From Pseudomonadota bacterium (GTDB lineage Bacteria; Pseudomonadota; Gammaproteobacteria; Burkholderiales; Rhodocyclaceae): a DNA stretch of 27,511 nucleotides. The notes beneath the pieces were generated by a model. It had not been told where the DNA came from, made no database searches, and saw only the letters and a list, made by a program, of their open reading frames with translations. The stretch lies in contig WRJU01000250.1 of the NCBI GenBank assembly GCA_009778425.1, forward strand, positions 1 through 27,511. Direction: 5' to 3'. This document shows, piece after piece, positions 1 to 8,037 of this stretch. Position numbers and translations under genes: made by a program. Position 1 is the stretch's first letter. The number at the start of each line of letters is the position of its first letter.

Positions 1-233
1 TTTTCCGGTATGCACTCGGATATGGGGGTATTGAGTCCTTCGAGAATGGTATTTTTCACATCAGGCATTGATGACAGATACAAGGTCTCCATCAACCCGT
101 TATAATCTTCTTCACTGATAACGACGGCGTTACCGTCCTTCGTGCTTATATTGATGGGTTCGTTGAATCTTATAGTCTGTTCTAAAAGGTTGAACATATC
201 TTTTCTGAAATTGGTTGCATTGGTATTCAGCAT
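1..233 (-). CDS. Phd/YefM-family antitoxin (partial, runs off left edge)
   Basis: Reading the minus strand from an ATG at 231-233 gives 77 open codons to the window edge. The protein begins MLNTNATNFRKDMFNLLEQT and continues with INISTKDGNAVVISEEDYNGL and a segment ending LNTPISECIPE. This pattern of an N-terminal ATNFRK DNA-binding segment followed by (V/I)IS-E-E-(D/E)-Y-N-G-L is typical of YefM/Axe-type type II antitoxins, which bind operator DNA and neutralise a RelE/YoeB-like mRNA interferase. The family is usually about 80-90 residues, so only the last few codons are missing. A ribosome-binding site (AAGGTGG) lies just upstream. The toxin gene would be expected immediately downstream, outside the window. 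The gene is clearly more AT-rich than the core genes here, consistent with acquisition by transfer. Confidence 0.85.
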   Translation of the reverse strand, partial: MLNTNATNFRKDMFNLLEQTIRFNEPINISTKDGNAVVISEEDYNGLMETLYLSSMPDVKNTILEGLNTPISECIPE

Positions 234-267
234 AGCGGCCACCTTTTGATTAGTGCAATTATCGCAC

Positions 268-287
268 ATGTACATTATAACGTACAT
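268..287. promoter_or_regulatory. Palindromic operator over the -10 box of the antitoxin promoter
   Basis: A 20-bp inverted repeat, ATGTAC-N8-GTACAT, has matching inner TTATAA and only one mismatched base pair. It covers the -10 box. The arms contain TGTAC; YefM-YoeB operators are known for TGTACA cores. The position over the -10 implies repression by the antitoxin or its complex with the toxin (inference). Confidence 0.7.
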
Positions 288-302
288 CACCTGTTTTGTC
301 AA
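274..302 (-). promoter_or_regulatory. Consensus sigma70 promoter of the antitoxin gene
   Basis: On the minus strand, TTGACA (297-302) is followed by exactly 17 bases and then TATAAT (274-279). This is a full match to the sigma70 consensus at both hexamers, pointing toward the antitoxin ATG at 233. Such a strong promoter fits a toxin-antitoxin operon that relies on autorepression. Confidence 0.85.
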
Positions 303-391
303 ACGGTTGTACGAGGCCGGCAAGACGGTATCTACGCTCGCTGTTTTCTGGTTGATTGTTCTTCCAGTCTGACTACATTACGAGACCGTAG

Positions 392-610
392 GAACAGGAG
401 GAGTCCATTCCATCAGTCTGCGACCGGGATGCTCTGGCGCTGCCGTATGCCATCCATACGGTGCTGAATGACAACGGCATCCAATTTACCAGGATAAATA
501 CGCCCTTGAACACATCTTTGCCCGGACTCGCCGCGCATGGACTTATTCCGAGCATGAGCTGCAATGACAGCAAGTACATGCCGGACTGGGGGTCAGTGCC
601 ACTTAAATAG
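392..610 (+). pseudogene. IS481-like transposase remnant
   Basis: One frame, open between a TAG at 389-391 and a TAG at 608-610, contains ALPYAIHTVLNDNGIQFT. This closely resembles the IS481-family DDE transposase block around the second catalytic Asp (pattern PY-x-IH-T-V-L-x-D-N-G-x-Q-F-T). The downstream sequence no longer follows the family in this frame; a neighbouring frame shows ALEHIF-like residues that would normally follow, suggesting a frameshift. The start, the first catalytic Asp and the C-terminal Glu region are missing. It is a decayed fragment, not a working gene. It lies between the antitoxin promoter and the autotransporter gene and marks the patch as accessory DNA. Confidence 0.65.
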
Positions 611-764
611 CCGATTTTGCTTACTATGCGTATCAAATAATGAATGATGGGAAATAGTTCTCATCAATCGTAAATTGTCGAGCGATAGCATCGCAATCAG
701 GTGCCTGGACGTTTCTCTGACCTTGCTTCCGATCGTTCAGGTTTTGATGAACAGGAGGAGAGAA

Positions 765-3700
765 ATGGGTAAGAGGAACAAAGTGCTAGGTGGCATAAGG
801 CGCATCAAAACAACAACAACGCTCAGTTTATCTACCGTTGCTATATTTACGCTGCTGCTAACGCCAGAACTGGCGATGGCTCAGGCGGCTTGCAATGATG
901 GCAGTGCCCGCGTAGCAAATGAGCAGCCACAAGGCTGTGGTGGCTATGGAGGCGGGGTTCCGAATACTGGTATAGACAGTACAGGCGGTCAGAGTAACCC
1001 GACCAGCTTCGGTACACCCGGCGCAAATGGTAGTGCGGGCAACATGGCAGGCGGCGGCGGCGGTGCTGGCACGACTGGCGGTGACGGTGGAAATGCTAAC
1101 GGTGCTGGAGGCACTATAGGTGTTGGAAGCTCCGGTGGTACTGCCGCTTCGCCTAATGGCAGCCCCGGCCACGACGGTTCCGTTGCTGTAGGCGGTGGCG
1201 GTGGCGGCGGCGGGGCGCACGGCAGGATGGTAGATGCCAATGCGACCAATAATAGTACGAGCACGATCCAAGGAGGCAACGGCGGCTCTGGCGGAAACGG
1301 GGCAAGCACGGGCGGCGGCGGTGGCGGAGGCGCGGGCGGCTACGGCGTAGTCATAGAAACCAATCCTGTCATTTTTAATAACGCGGGAACGATCAGGGGC
1401 GGCAGCGGTGGAGAAGGGGGAAATTCCGTTAATGGTTCCGTCGGCGAGGGTGGCACCGGCGGGAACGGTCTGTTTGTTTCCAGTAATGGCAACACGGTGA
1501 CCACCTCCGGCGCCATCGAAGGCGGACGCGGCGGCAATAGCGGGCATTCAAATAAGAAAGATACCGCTTTTACGGAAAGCGGAAGCGGCGGAAACGGCAT
1601 TGTTTTTCTGGAGGGCAGTTCCGGTAACACACTGCTCAATTCGGGGACGGTTCTGGGAGGGCGTGCCGGCAACGCAGACCCCGACACCTGGAATCTTGCG
1701 GGTATAGGTGGAGACGGCGTTTGGGGTAAAAACGTTAGCATTTCCATTACCAACACTGGCCTCATCCAGGGAGGCGGTGGTGGCGATGGCGGCGCTCGTG
1801 GTCCCGATGATGCTTATACGTATTTGAAAGGCGGCTACGGTGGAGACGGTGTGTACATTGAAAATGCACAGCCAGATTCATCCATCACCAACAAAGGCAG
1901 GATCATTGGCGGCGAGGGTGGCACTGGAACAGCCGGCGACAAGGCAAATCCAGTCCTCCGAGGGGGAGGCCCCGGCGGGTGGGGTATCTACGCCGAGAAT
2001 CTGACGATCATCAATGACGCCGGTGCGGAGATTACCGGTGGCAAAGGAGGAACCAGCCTGGATCTTTCAAAGGGCGCGCACGGCAATGGTGGCGAGGGAA
2101 TTTACGGTTTCAATTTGCGTGTCCTCACCAGCGGCACCATCAGCGGTGGGTTCGACGGTAGCGGCACGGTACAGGCGAATGCGATCATCTTTACCACGGG
2201 CAACAACTATCTGGAATTGGGCCCCGGTTTCATCATGAACGGCAATGTCGTTGTCGAGTCGGGAAGCAGCACATTGGCGCTCGGCGGCTCAGGTAATGCA
2301 ACATTTGACGTGTCGAAGATCGGTATCCTTGGCACCAGCGTGCAGTATCAGGGTTTCTCCACATTCTTGAAAACAGGAAACAGCGTCTGGACGCTGACGG
2401 GGTCGCCTGCACAGGGAACACCCTGGACGATCGAGCAGGGCGTCTTGCAGATTTCGGCGAACAGCAATCTTGGCGTCGACACCAACCCCCTCACCTTCGA
2501 TAGTACAGGCGCCAGCGGCACTGCACCGCCCACACTGCGATTTGGCGCGACGGGCATCACACTCAGCCGCAATGTGGTGCTCGCTACCGATGGCACGTTC
2601 GACACGTTTGGCAATACCGCGACAATAACAGGCGATATTGCAGGAACAGGCGGACTCGTCAAGACCAGCGCGGGCTCGCTCATCCTGAGCGGCAACAATA
2701 CCTATTCAGGCGATACGCTCGTAAAAGCCGGAGCGCTTGTAGCAGGCAAGGCCAATGTATTCATTTCCAGTTCCGCGCATACGATAGAGAGCGGCGCAGC
2801 GCTCGACTTGGCGGGTTTCAATCAGACGATTGACGAGGTCAAGAACGCTGGCATCATCATCACAAATGGAACAGCTCCTGACCCCGACACCACGCTGACT
2901 GTGACCAACAGCTATGTTGGCGCTGGTGGTACGCTGGAACTCAGTACATTTCTCGGCACGGACGGCTCGCCTTCCGACAGGCTCGTTATCGACGGCGGTA
3001 CGGCGAGCGGCAATTCGTTCCTGCGGATAAAGAATGCCGATGGCCTCGGCGCGCTGACCACCGGCGACGGCATTCTGGTGGTCGAAGCAACCAACGGCGG
3101 CATCACGGCATCGAATGCCTTTGCGCTCTCCGGTCGGGCGGTGGCCGGCCCCTACGAGTACAGCCTGTACCGTAGCGGCTTTGTTGCCAATCCCACCAAT
3201 GAAAATTCCTGGTATCTGCGCTCGCATCTCCTCGGTGCGCCTGAAATTCCGCACTACCGGGAAGAGACCTCGAACTACACAGCCCTGCCCCCCATGACGC
3301 TGCTCTATGGTCAAAACCTCATCGGCACGCTGCATGAGCGGGTTGGCGAAGAAGAGGACATCCGTAGCCGTAGCGACCTGCACGAAAAAACACCGGACAC
3401 CGGCGCCTGGGGCCGCGTCTTCGGCATCTACGGCAAGCAGAACGGCGATAAGCGCGGCATCTACGGGGACGGCCCGAAATACGATTACGACTTCGTCGGC
3501 CTGCAAGTGGGGCATGACCTGTACCGTTCCGAGCGCCCTGACGGCAGCCGCAATCATCTCGGCGTCTACTTCGCCTATGGTTACGCCGACGGAACCGTCA
3601 CCCATTTCGACGGCGCGCGCGGCTCCAACAAGTTCGACGCCTACACCTTGGGCGGATACTGGACTCATTTCGGAGAGAGCGGTTGGTACACCGACACAGT

Positions 3701-4235
3701 GCTACAGGGAAGCTATTACGACGCCACTAGTTCCAGCCTGGCGCACGAGATTCCGCGTTTGAACGTCTACGGCACCGGCCTTGCCGTATCGGTTGAAGGC
3801 GGCAAGCCGTTTCGCTTCGACAAAGGCTGGTTCATCGAGCCGCAAGCGCAACTGATCTACCAGAACATTGACATCAACGATGCGAAAGACATCGGGGCGC
3901 GGATCACGTTCAACGACGTGGACTCGCTTGCGGGGCGGATCGGCGCGCGTTTAGGCCGCACCTGGATGCGGGATACCGGACGACAGATGACGATGTGGGT
4001 ACGTCCGAACATCTGGCACGAGTTCCGGGGCAAAACGGTCACGAAGTTCTCCTCCGCTGACGGCCCCGTGCCCTTCCAGTCCAACCTGAACGGTAGCTGG
4101 GGCGAGATCAATGTCGGGGTGAGCGGGCAACTCGACCGCAAAACGACGCTGTTCGCCAATGCCTCCTACAACGAACGGTTCGACGGCAAGGGTCACGGCT
4201 ACAACGGAAAGATTGGCATCAGGGTGAATTGGTAA
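765..4235 (+). CDS. Glycine-rich autotransporter (type Va secretion)
   Basis: The 1156-residue protein has three parts. A signal peptide of about 38-41 residues has a basic N-terminus, a hydrophobic core and AMAQA at the cleavage region. A passenger of about 840 residues follows. The C-terminal translocator, about residues 880-1156, starts near GAWGRVFG and ends in aromatic Trp, as usual for outer-membrane beta-barrels. The passenger starts with a very glycine-rich section (about residues 60-460) of repeated GG-x-GG blocks. An autotransporter-associated beta-strand repeat follows, with the segment GSLILSGNNTYSGDTLVKAG near residue 635. The start at 765 is chosen for the strong GGAGGAG site 4-5 bases upstream; an in-frame ATG at 747 and an upstream start at 675 have no such site. 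The passenger is probably exposed at or released from the cell surface. Substrate or adhesive target is unknown. Confidence 0.9.
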   Translation: MGKRNKVLGGIRRIKTTTTLSLSTVAIFTLLLTPELAMAQAACNDGSARVANEQPQGCGGYGGGVPNTGIDSTGGQSNPTSFGTPGANGSAGNMAGGGGGAGTTGGDGGNANGAGGTIGVGSSGGTAASPNGSPGHDGSVAVGGGGGGGGAHGRMVDANATNNSTSTIQGGNGGSGGNGASTGGGGGGGAGGYGVVIETNPVIFNNAGTIRGGSGGEGGNSVNGSVGEGGTGGNGLFVSSNGNTVTTSGAIEGGRGGNSGHSNKKDTAFTESGSGGNGIVFLEGSSGNTLLNSGTVLGGRAGNADPDTWNLAGIGGDGVWGKNVSISITNTGLIQGGGGGDGGARGPDDAYTYLKGGYGGDGVYIENAQPDSSITNKGRIIGGEGGTGTAGDKANPVLRGGGPGGWGIYAENLTIINDAGAEITGGKGGTSLDLSKGAHGNGGEGIYGFNLRVLTSGTISGGFDGSGTVQANAIIFTTGNNYLELGPGFIMNGNVVVESGSSTLALGGSGNATFDVSKIGILGTSVQYQGFSTFLKTGNSVWTLTGSPAQGTPWTIEQGVLQISANSNLGVDTNPLTFDSTGASGTAPPTLRFGATGITLSRNVVLATDGTFDTFGNTATITGDIAGTGGLVKTSAGSLILSGNNTYSGDTLVKAGALVAGKANVFISSSAHTIESGAALDLAGFNQTIDEVKNAGIIITNGTAPDPDTTLTVTNSYVGAGGTLELSTFLGTDGSPSDRLVIDGGTASGNSFLRIKNADGLGALTTGDGILVVEATNGGITASNAFALSGRAVAGPYEYSLYRSGFVANPTNENSWYLRSHLLGAPEIPHYREETSNYTALPPMTLLYGQNLIGTLHERVGEEEDIRSRSDLHEKTPDTGAWGRVFGIYGKQNGDKRGIYGDGPKYDYDFVGLQVGHDLYRSERPDGSRNHLGVYFAYGYADGTVTHFDGARGSNKFDAYTLGGYWTHFGESGWYTDTVLQGSYYDATSSSLAHEIPRLNVYGTGLAVSVEGGKPFRFDKGWFIEPQAQLIYQNIDINDAKDIGARITFNDVDSLAGRIGARLGRTWMRDTGRQMTMWVRPNIWHEFRGKTVTKFSSADGPVPFQSNLNGSWGEINVGVSGQLDRKTTLFANASYNERFDGKGHGYNGKIGIRVNW
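1254..2150 (+). repeat. Degenerate tandem repeats in the autotransporter passenger
   Basis: About eight units of roughly 37-46 residues each carry the core [N/S]-x-G-x-I-x-G-G-x-G-G, followed by a variable stretch and a second GG-x-GG-x-G-[I/V/L] block. Core positions begin near bases 1262, 1387, 1510, 1645, 1758, 1897, 2027 and 2135. The units differ strongly in DNA sequence, so this is protein-level repetition (a beta-helix-like scaffold) rather than a recent tandem duplication. Confidence 0.75.
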
Positions 4236-4288
4236 GGGTCTCAGCAGCATGCCGCTCAACACTCGAAATAAAATTTGCGCCACGCGCC

Positions 4289-6880
4289 TCAGAGTTGAAG
4301 CCGTTCCAGCAATGCCCGCTCGACCCTGATGGCGCGCGATTCCTGCGTCAGGCCGCCGCCGCTGAGAAGAAAGTTGTCTTCCACGCGCTCGCCGAGCGTG
4401 GCGATCTTGGCGGTTTCGATGCTGATGCCGTGCGCGGCCAGCACTTCGGCAATGTCGAACAGCAGGCCGGGACGATCCGTGGCGGTGATCGACAGGATGT
4501 GGTAGCGGCCCGCTTCGTCGGCGCTCAGGCTGACGTGAGGAGTGACCGGGAAGTGCCGAACCTGGCTTGAGAGGCGAACTGTGGACGGGCGCGCGATTTG
4601 TTCCGGGTTTTGCAGGGCTGGCGTCAGTTCGTATTCGATCAGGGAGAGGATGTCGCGGTAGTGCTCGTCGCTGCCATCGTCGAGGTTTTGCAGGGTGAAG
4701 CTGTCGAGCGCATGGCCGTGGCGGGTGGTATACACCCTGGCGTCCAGAATGGAGAGCCCCATGCGGCAAAAAAACCCGGTCAGCCGCATGAACAGCTTTT
4801 CCTGATCCGGCACATACACCATGACCTGAACGTTGTCGTCCAGGTTCCGCGCCCTGACCACCGGCTCGCTGGATTCGACCTGGGAGTGCAGCATTTGCGC
4901 GTGCCAGGCGATTTCGTCAGCCGAGTAACGCATGAAGTAAACGGTGTCGAGTTGTGACCACAGGGCATCTTCTGCGCCCGTGCGCAGGCCGCTCGCGCGC
5001 AGGAGCCGACGGGCTTCGTCGACCCGTTTGTCCTGAAGCAGCGCCTGTTGCGGCGTGGCTCCGCGCAGCAGGCGCTGCGTGGCGAAGAAGAGGTCCTGGA
5101 GCAATCGGTTTTTCCAGCCGTTCCAGACCTTGGGGCCGGTTCCGCGTATGTCGGCGTGGGTGAGGAGATAGAGCGCCGTGAGCCTCCGTTCATCTCCGAC
5201 GGCGGCAGCAAATTTTTGGAGGGTTTGCGGGTCGGAAGTGTCTTCTTTTTGCGCGGTGTGCGACATCATGAGGTGGTGGCGCACCAGCCAGACGATGAGT
5301 TCGGAGTCTTCAGCCTCCAAGCCGTGGCTCTCACAGAATTCGCGCGCTTCCTCCATGCCAAGGATGGAGTGGTCGCCGCCGCGCCCCTTGGCGATGTCGT
5401 GGAAGAGCACGGCGATGTAGAGCAACCAATGACGCTCGAACCCAAGCATCAGGCCGGTCATGACCGGGTGTTCGTGGGCGTGCTTGCCCATCGTGAAACG
5501 GCGCATGTTGCGCAGTACCAGGAGCGTGTGCTGATCTACGGTGTAGGCGTGGAACAGGTCGTGCTGCATCTGGCACAGAATCTTTCGCCAGGGCGGCAGG
5601 TAGCGCGACAGAATGCCGCATTGGTTCATCAAGTGGAGCGCAAGCAGGACTCCGCGCTTTTGCCGGAAGATTTTGAGAAAGTTTGCGCGGTTGCCGGGGT
5701 CGGCGCGGAACGCGGCATTGACGCGGGTACGGTTGATCCAGAGCGCGCGCAAGGTACGCGCGGTCATGCCCTTGAGTTCGGAGCGTTGTTGCAGCAGCAG
5801 GAAGCATTCGAGCAGGGCTTCGGGATGGCGCTCGAAAACCGTTTCGTCCCGGATGTCGAGCATTTCGCGCACTGCCTGAAAACGCTTGTTGATGACAATG
5901 GCCGGGAATTCACTCCTCAATAGGATTTCATCGCCATAGTTCTGGAGCAGGACGCCGTTGATCTGGGTCAGCCTCTTGGCCGTCAGGTAGTAGCGCTGCA
6001 TCATGATTTCCGAAGCGCGCCATTCGGCAGTGGCCTTGAAGCCCATCACGTCGGCAAGGCGTTCCTGGTAGTCGAACAGCAGGCGGTCTTCGGCACGTCC
6101 CGCCAGGTAGTGCAAGCGGATGCGCACATGTCGCAGGAAGCGTTCCGCACTACGCAGGGTGCTGGCTTCGCTGCCGGTAATCATGCGTTGGTGGGCCAGT
6201 TCGCGCCAGTTGCGGCCCAACCCGGCGGCGCGGGCAATCCAGCCGAGCAATTGCAGGTCGCGCAAGCCGCCGGGGCTTTCCTTGCAGTTGGGTTCCAGCG
6301 CGTAAGGGGTATCGTTGTAGCGCGCGTAGCGTTGGCCGCGCTCGAACAGTTTGGCGCGGAAGAATTCGTTTACGTCGATTTGCGCCCGGTAGCGCGTCTG
6401 GAATTGCTGGAACAGCGCCTCGTCACCCGTGAGCAGGCGGGGTTCGAGCAGGTTGGTCTGTACTGTGATGTCGGCCTTTGCCGCTTCCAGGCATTCGTCG
6501 ATGGTGCGCACGCTGTGACCGATGGCGAGCCCCACGTCCCATAGTGCGCCGACCAGCACTGACAGCCTGGATTCCAGCTTGTCATTGGATGATTCGGGCA
6601 GGAGGATCAGCAGATCGACGTCGGAGTAAGGAAACAATTCGCCGCGCCCGTAGCCGCCTACCGCCACCAGCGCCACATTCGTGGGCATGCGGCAGGCTTT
6701 CCAGAGTTTGGTGATGACCACATCGACCAGGGTCGCGTGTCCGTGCAACAAGCGCGTAGTCAGGGGCTTGGCCTCGTAGGCAGCGCGTAGCGCGGCGCGT
6801 CCGGCCTCGATGCGTTTGCGCCCGGAGGCAATCGCCCGCTCCAATCCGGGAATCGGGCTATCGGTCGTCAAGGCTTTCAA
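4289..6880 (-). CDS. glnD: Bifunctional PII uridylyltransferase/uridylyl-removing enzyme
   Basis: This 863-residue protein senses glutamine and adds or removes UMP on PII proteins (GlnB/GlnK), setting glutamine synthetase activity and NtrBC output in the cytoplasm. The nucleotidyltransferase motif GGYGRGELFPYSDVD is at about residues 75-89. The HD hydrolase motif (LFHDIAKGRGGDHS) is near 493. Two ACT domains lie near 687 and 793-863, the second with TDRPGLLFDIAEVL. Length and domain order are normal. The start is a TTG at 6878-6880, nine bases after the map stop codon. The next Met (residue 65) is too far into the protein, and the ATG overlapping the map stop is out of frame, so TTG is the best start but is not certain. 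It is probably co-transcribed with map. Confidence 0.95.
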   Translation of the reverse strand: MKALTTDSPIPGLERAIASGRKRIEAGRAALRAAYEAKPLTTRLLHGHATLVDVVITKLWKACRMPTNVALVAVGGYGRGELFPYSDVDLLILLPESSNDKLESRLSVLVGALWDVGLAIGHSVRTIDECLEAAKADITVQTNLLEPRLLTGDEALFQQFQTRYRAQIDVNEFFRAKLFERGQRYARYNDTPYALEPNCKESPGGLRDLQLLGWIARAAGLGRNWRELAHQRMITGSEASTLRSAERFLRHVRIRLHYLAGRAEDRLLFDYQERLADVMGFKATAEWRASEIMMQRYYLTAKRLTQINGVLLQNYGDEILLRSEFPAIVINKRFQAVREMLDIRDETVFERHPEALLECFLLLQQRSELKGMTARTLRALWINRTRVNAAFRADPGNRANFLKIFRQKRGVLLALHLMNQCGILSRYLPPWRKILCQMQHDLFHAYTVDQHTLLVLRNMRRFTMGKHAHEHPVMTGLMLGFERHWLLYIAVLFHDIAKGRGGDHSILGMEEAREFCESHGLEAEDSELIVWLVRHHLMMSHTAQKEDTSDPQTLQKFAAAVGDERRLTALYLLTHADIRGTGPKVWNGWKNRLLQDLFFATQRLLRGATPQQALLQDKRVDEARRLLRASGLRTGAEDALWSQLDTVYFMRYSADEIAWHAQMLHSQVESSEPVVRARNLDDNVQVMVYVPDQEKLFMRLTGFFCRMGLSILDARVYTTRHGHALDSFTLQNLDDGSDEHYRDILSLIEYELTPALQNPEQIARPSTVRLSSQVRHFPVTPHVSLSADEAGRYHILSITATDRPGLLFDIAEVLAAHGISIETAKIATLGERVEDNFLLSGGGLTQESRAIRVERALLERLQL

Positions 6881-6889
6881 TGGTCCAAC

Positions 6890-7756
6890 TCATAACCGGG
6901 GCGCAGCGGGCAACGCGGCAATCGCGCTGGCGGTAGCCGTGGCAAGCGTTCCTGTCACCAGTTTTGGCGGCAGCGGGCAAGCGGCGGACAGTGACAGGAC
7001 TTCCACGCCGTCTTCGGTGACGAGCACCGTATGCTCCCATTGCGCCGACAGGCTGCGGTCGCGGGTGACGATTGTCCAGCCGTCGGACAATTCCGAAATG
7101 GCGGCCTTGCCGGCATTGATCATCGGCTCGATAGTGAAGATCAGCCCCGGCTGAAACTCGACGCCCGTACCCGGCTGGCCGTAATGCAGCACTTGCGGCG
7201 CTTCGTGGAATTTTCGCCCGATGCCATGCCCGCAGAATTCGCGTACCACCGAGAAACCGTTGCCTTCGGCATGCCGCTGGATGGCGTGGCCGACGTCGCC
7301 CAAGCGCGCGCCGGGCCTTACGGCGGCGATGCCGAGCCACATGCTCTCGTAAGTCACCTGGCACAGGCGTTTGGCGAGGATGGAAGCGTCGCCGATGATG
7401 AACATTCGGCTGGTGTCGCCATAAAAACCCGTTTGAGAAATGACGGTGACGTCAACATTGAGGATGTCGCCTTTCTTCAGCGGTTTTTCCCTTGGGATGC
7501 CGTGGCAGACCTGATGATTGAGCGAAGTGCAGATCGAGGCGGGGTATGGAGAATAGCCCGGCGGTGCGTAGTTAAGCGTGGCGGAGACCGTATGCTGCAC
7601 CCGTTCCATGTATTCGCGGCACAAACGATCCAGTTCGGCGGTCGTAGTACCGGGCTGAACGAAGGGTTCGATATAGTCGAGCACTTCTGCCGCCAGACGG
7701 CAGACGACGCGCATTTCCTTTATTTCTTCTGGTGTCTTGGGGAGGGGTTTGCTCAT
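6890..7756 (-). CDS. map: Type I methionine aminopeptidase
   Basis: The 288-residue enzyme removes the initiator Met from nascent proteins in the cytoplasm. All five metal ligands are visible: Asp102 (NVDVTV), Asp113 (YGDTSR), His177 (FCGHGIG), Glu210 (TIEPM) and Glu241 (QWEHT). The substrate-binding His85 lies in HQVCHGIP. The core family length is about 264 residues; here there is a C-terminal extension of about 30 Ala/Leu/Pro-rich residues that ends just before glnD. The order map-glnD is common in proteobacteria, where map is usually near rpsB-tsf; here the divergent neighbour is acnB instead. Confidence 0.96.
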   Translation of the reverse strand: MSKPLPKTPEEIKEMRVVCRLAAEVLDYIEPFVQPGTTTAELDRLCREYMERVQHTVSATLNYAPPGYSPYPASICTSLNHQVCHGIPREKPLKKGDILNVDVTVISQTGFYGDTSRMFIIGDASILAKRLCQVTYESMWLGIAAVRPGARLGDVGHAIQRHAEGNGFSVVREFCGHGIGRKFHEAPQVLHYGQPGTGVEFQPGLIFTIEPMINAGKAAISELSDGWTIVTRDRSLSAQWEHTVLVTEDGVEVLSLSAACPLPPKLVTGTLATATASAIAALPAAPRL

Positions 7757-7941
7757 GTCGTAGCGGGCAGCGCAACAGGGATGGGATGAAAGACGAAAGG
7801 CATGAGGCTAACGCATACGGCGCGAGCGAGCAAATCCCTATGCTGCGCGGCAGGGTCTGAGTTTTCAAACTGGCAGCACCGGATTTTCGGGAGATCGTTA
7901 CATGCGCTTCATGACAGGTTAAAATTATATAAATTTTCTTC

Positions 7942-7971
7942 TTGTTTTATGTCTTATAAAAGACATAATAT
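7942..7971 (+). promoter_or_regulatory. Likely acnB promoter with a 9-bp inverted repeat in the spacer
   Basis: A TTGTTT at 7942-7947 is followed 16 bases later by CATAAT (7964-7969), or 18 bases later by TAATAT. Within this spacer lies the inverted repeat TTATGTCTT-ATAA-AAGACATAA (7947-7968). The surrounding 60 bases are very AT-rich. The palindrome would place a repressor directly on the polymerase. Palindromes of this type are bound by some GntR/FadR-like regulators of TCA-cycle genes, but the regulator here is only a guess. Confidence 0.55.
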
Positions 7972-8037
7972 AGGAAATTCGTCCGCCTGGATACAAAGAC
8001 AACAGTTCCAACCCAACACTTACAAAAGGAAACTACC

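Noticed and set aside
858..1547. 229-codon antisense frame in the glycine-rich region
   Set aside because: Composition is the simple complement of Gly codons (Pro/Ala-rich).
2706..3668. 320-codon open frame antisense to the autotransporter
   Set aside because: No ribosome-binding site or family resemblance; it is a shadow of the passenger and barrel coding sequence.
3951..4769. 272-codon minus-strand frame spanning the glnD 3' end and the autotransporter end
   Set aside because: Out of frame with glnD, highly Arg/Pro/His-rich, and crosses two genuine genes.
5048..5923. 291-codon open frame antisense to glnD
   Set aside because: Overlaps the HD domain of glnD and has no recognisable motif.
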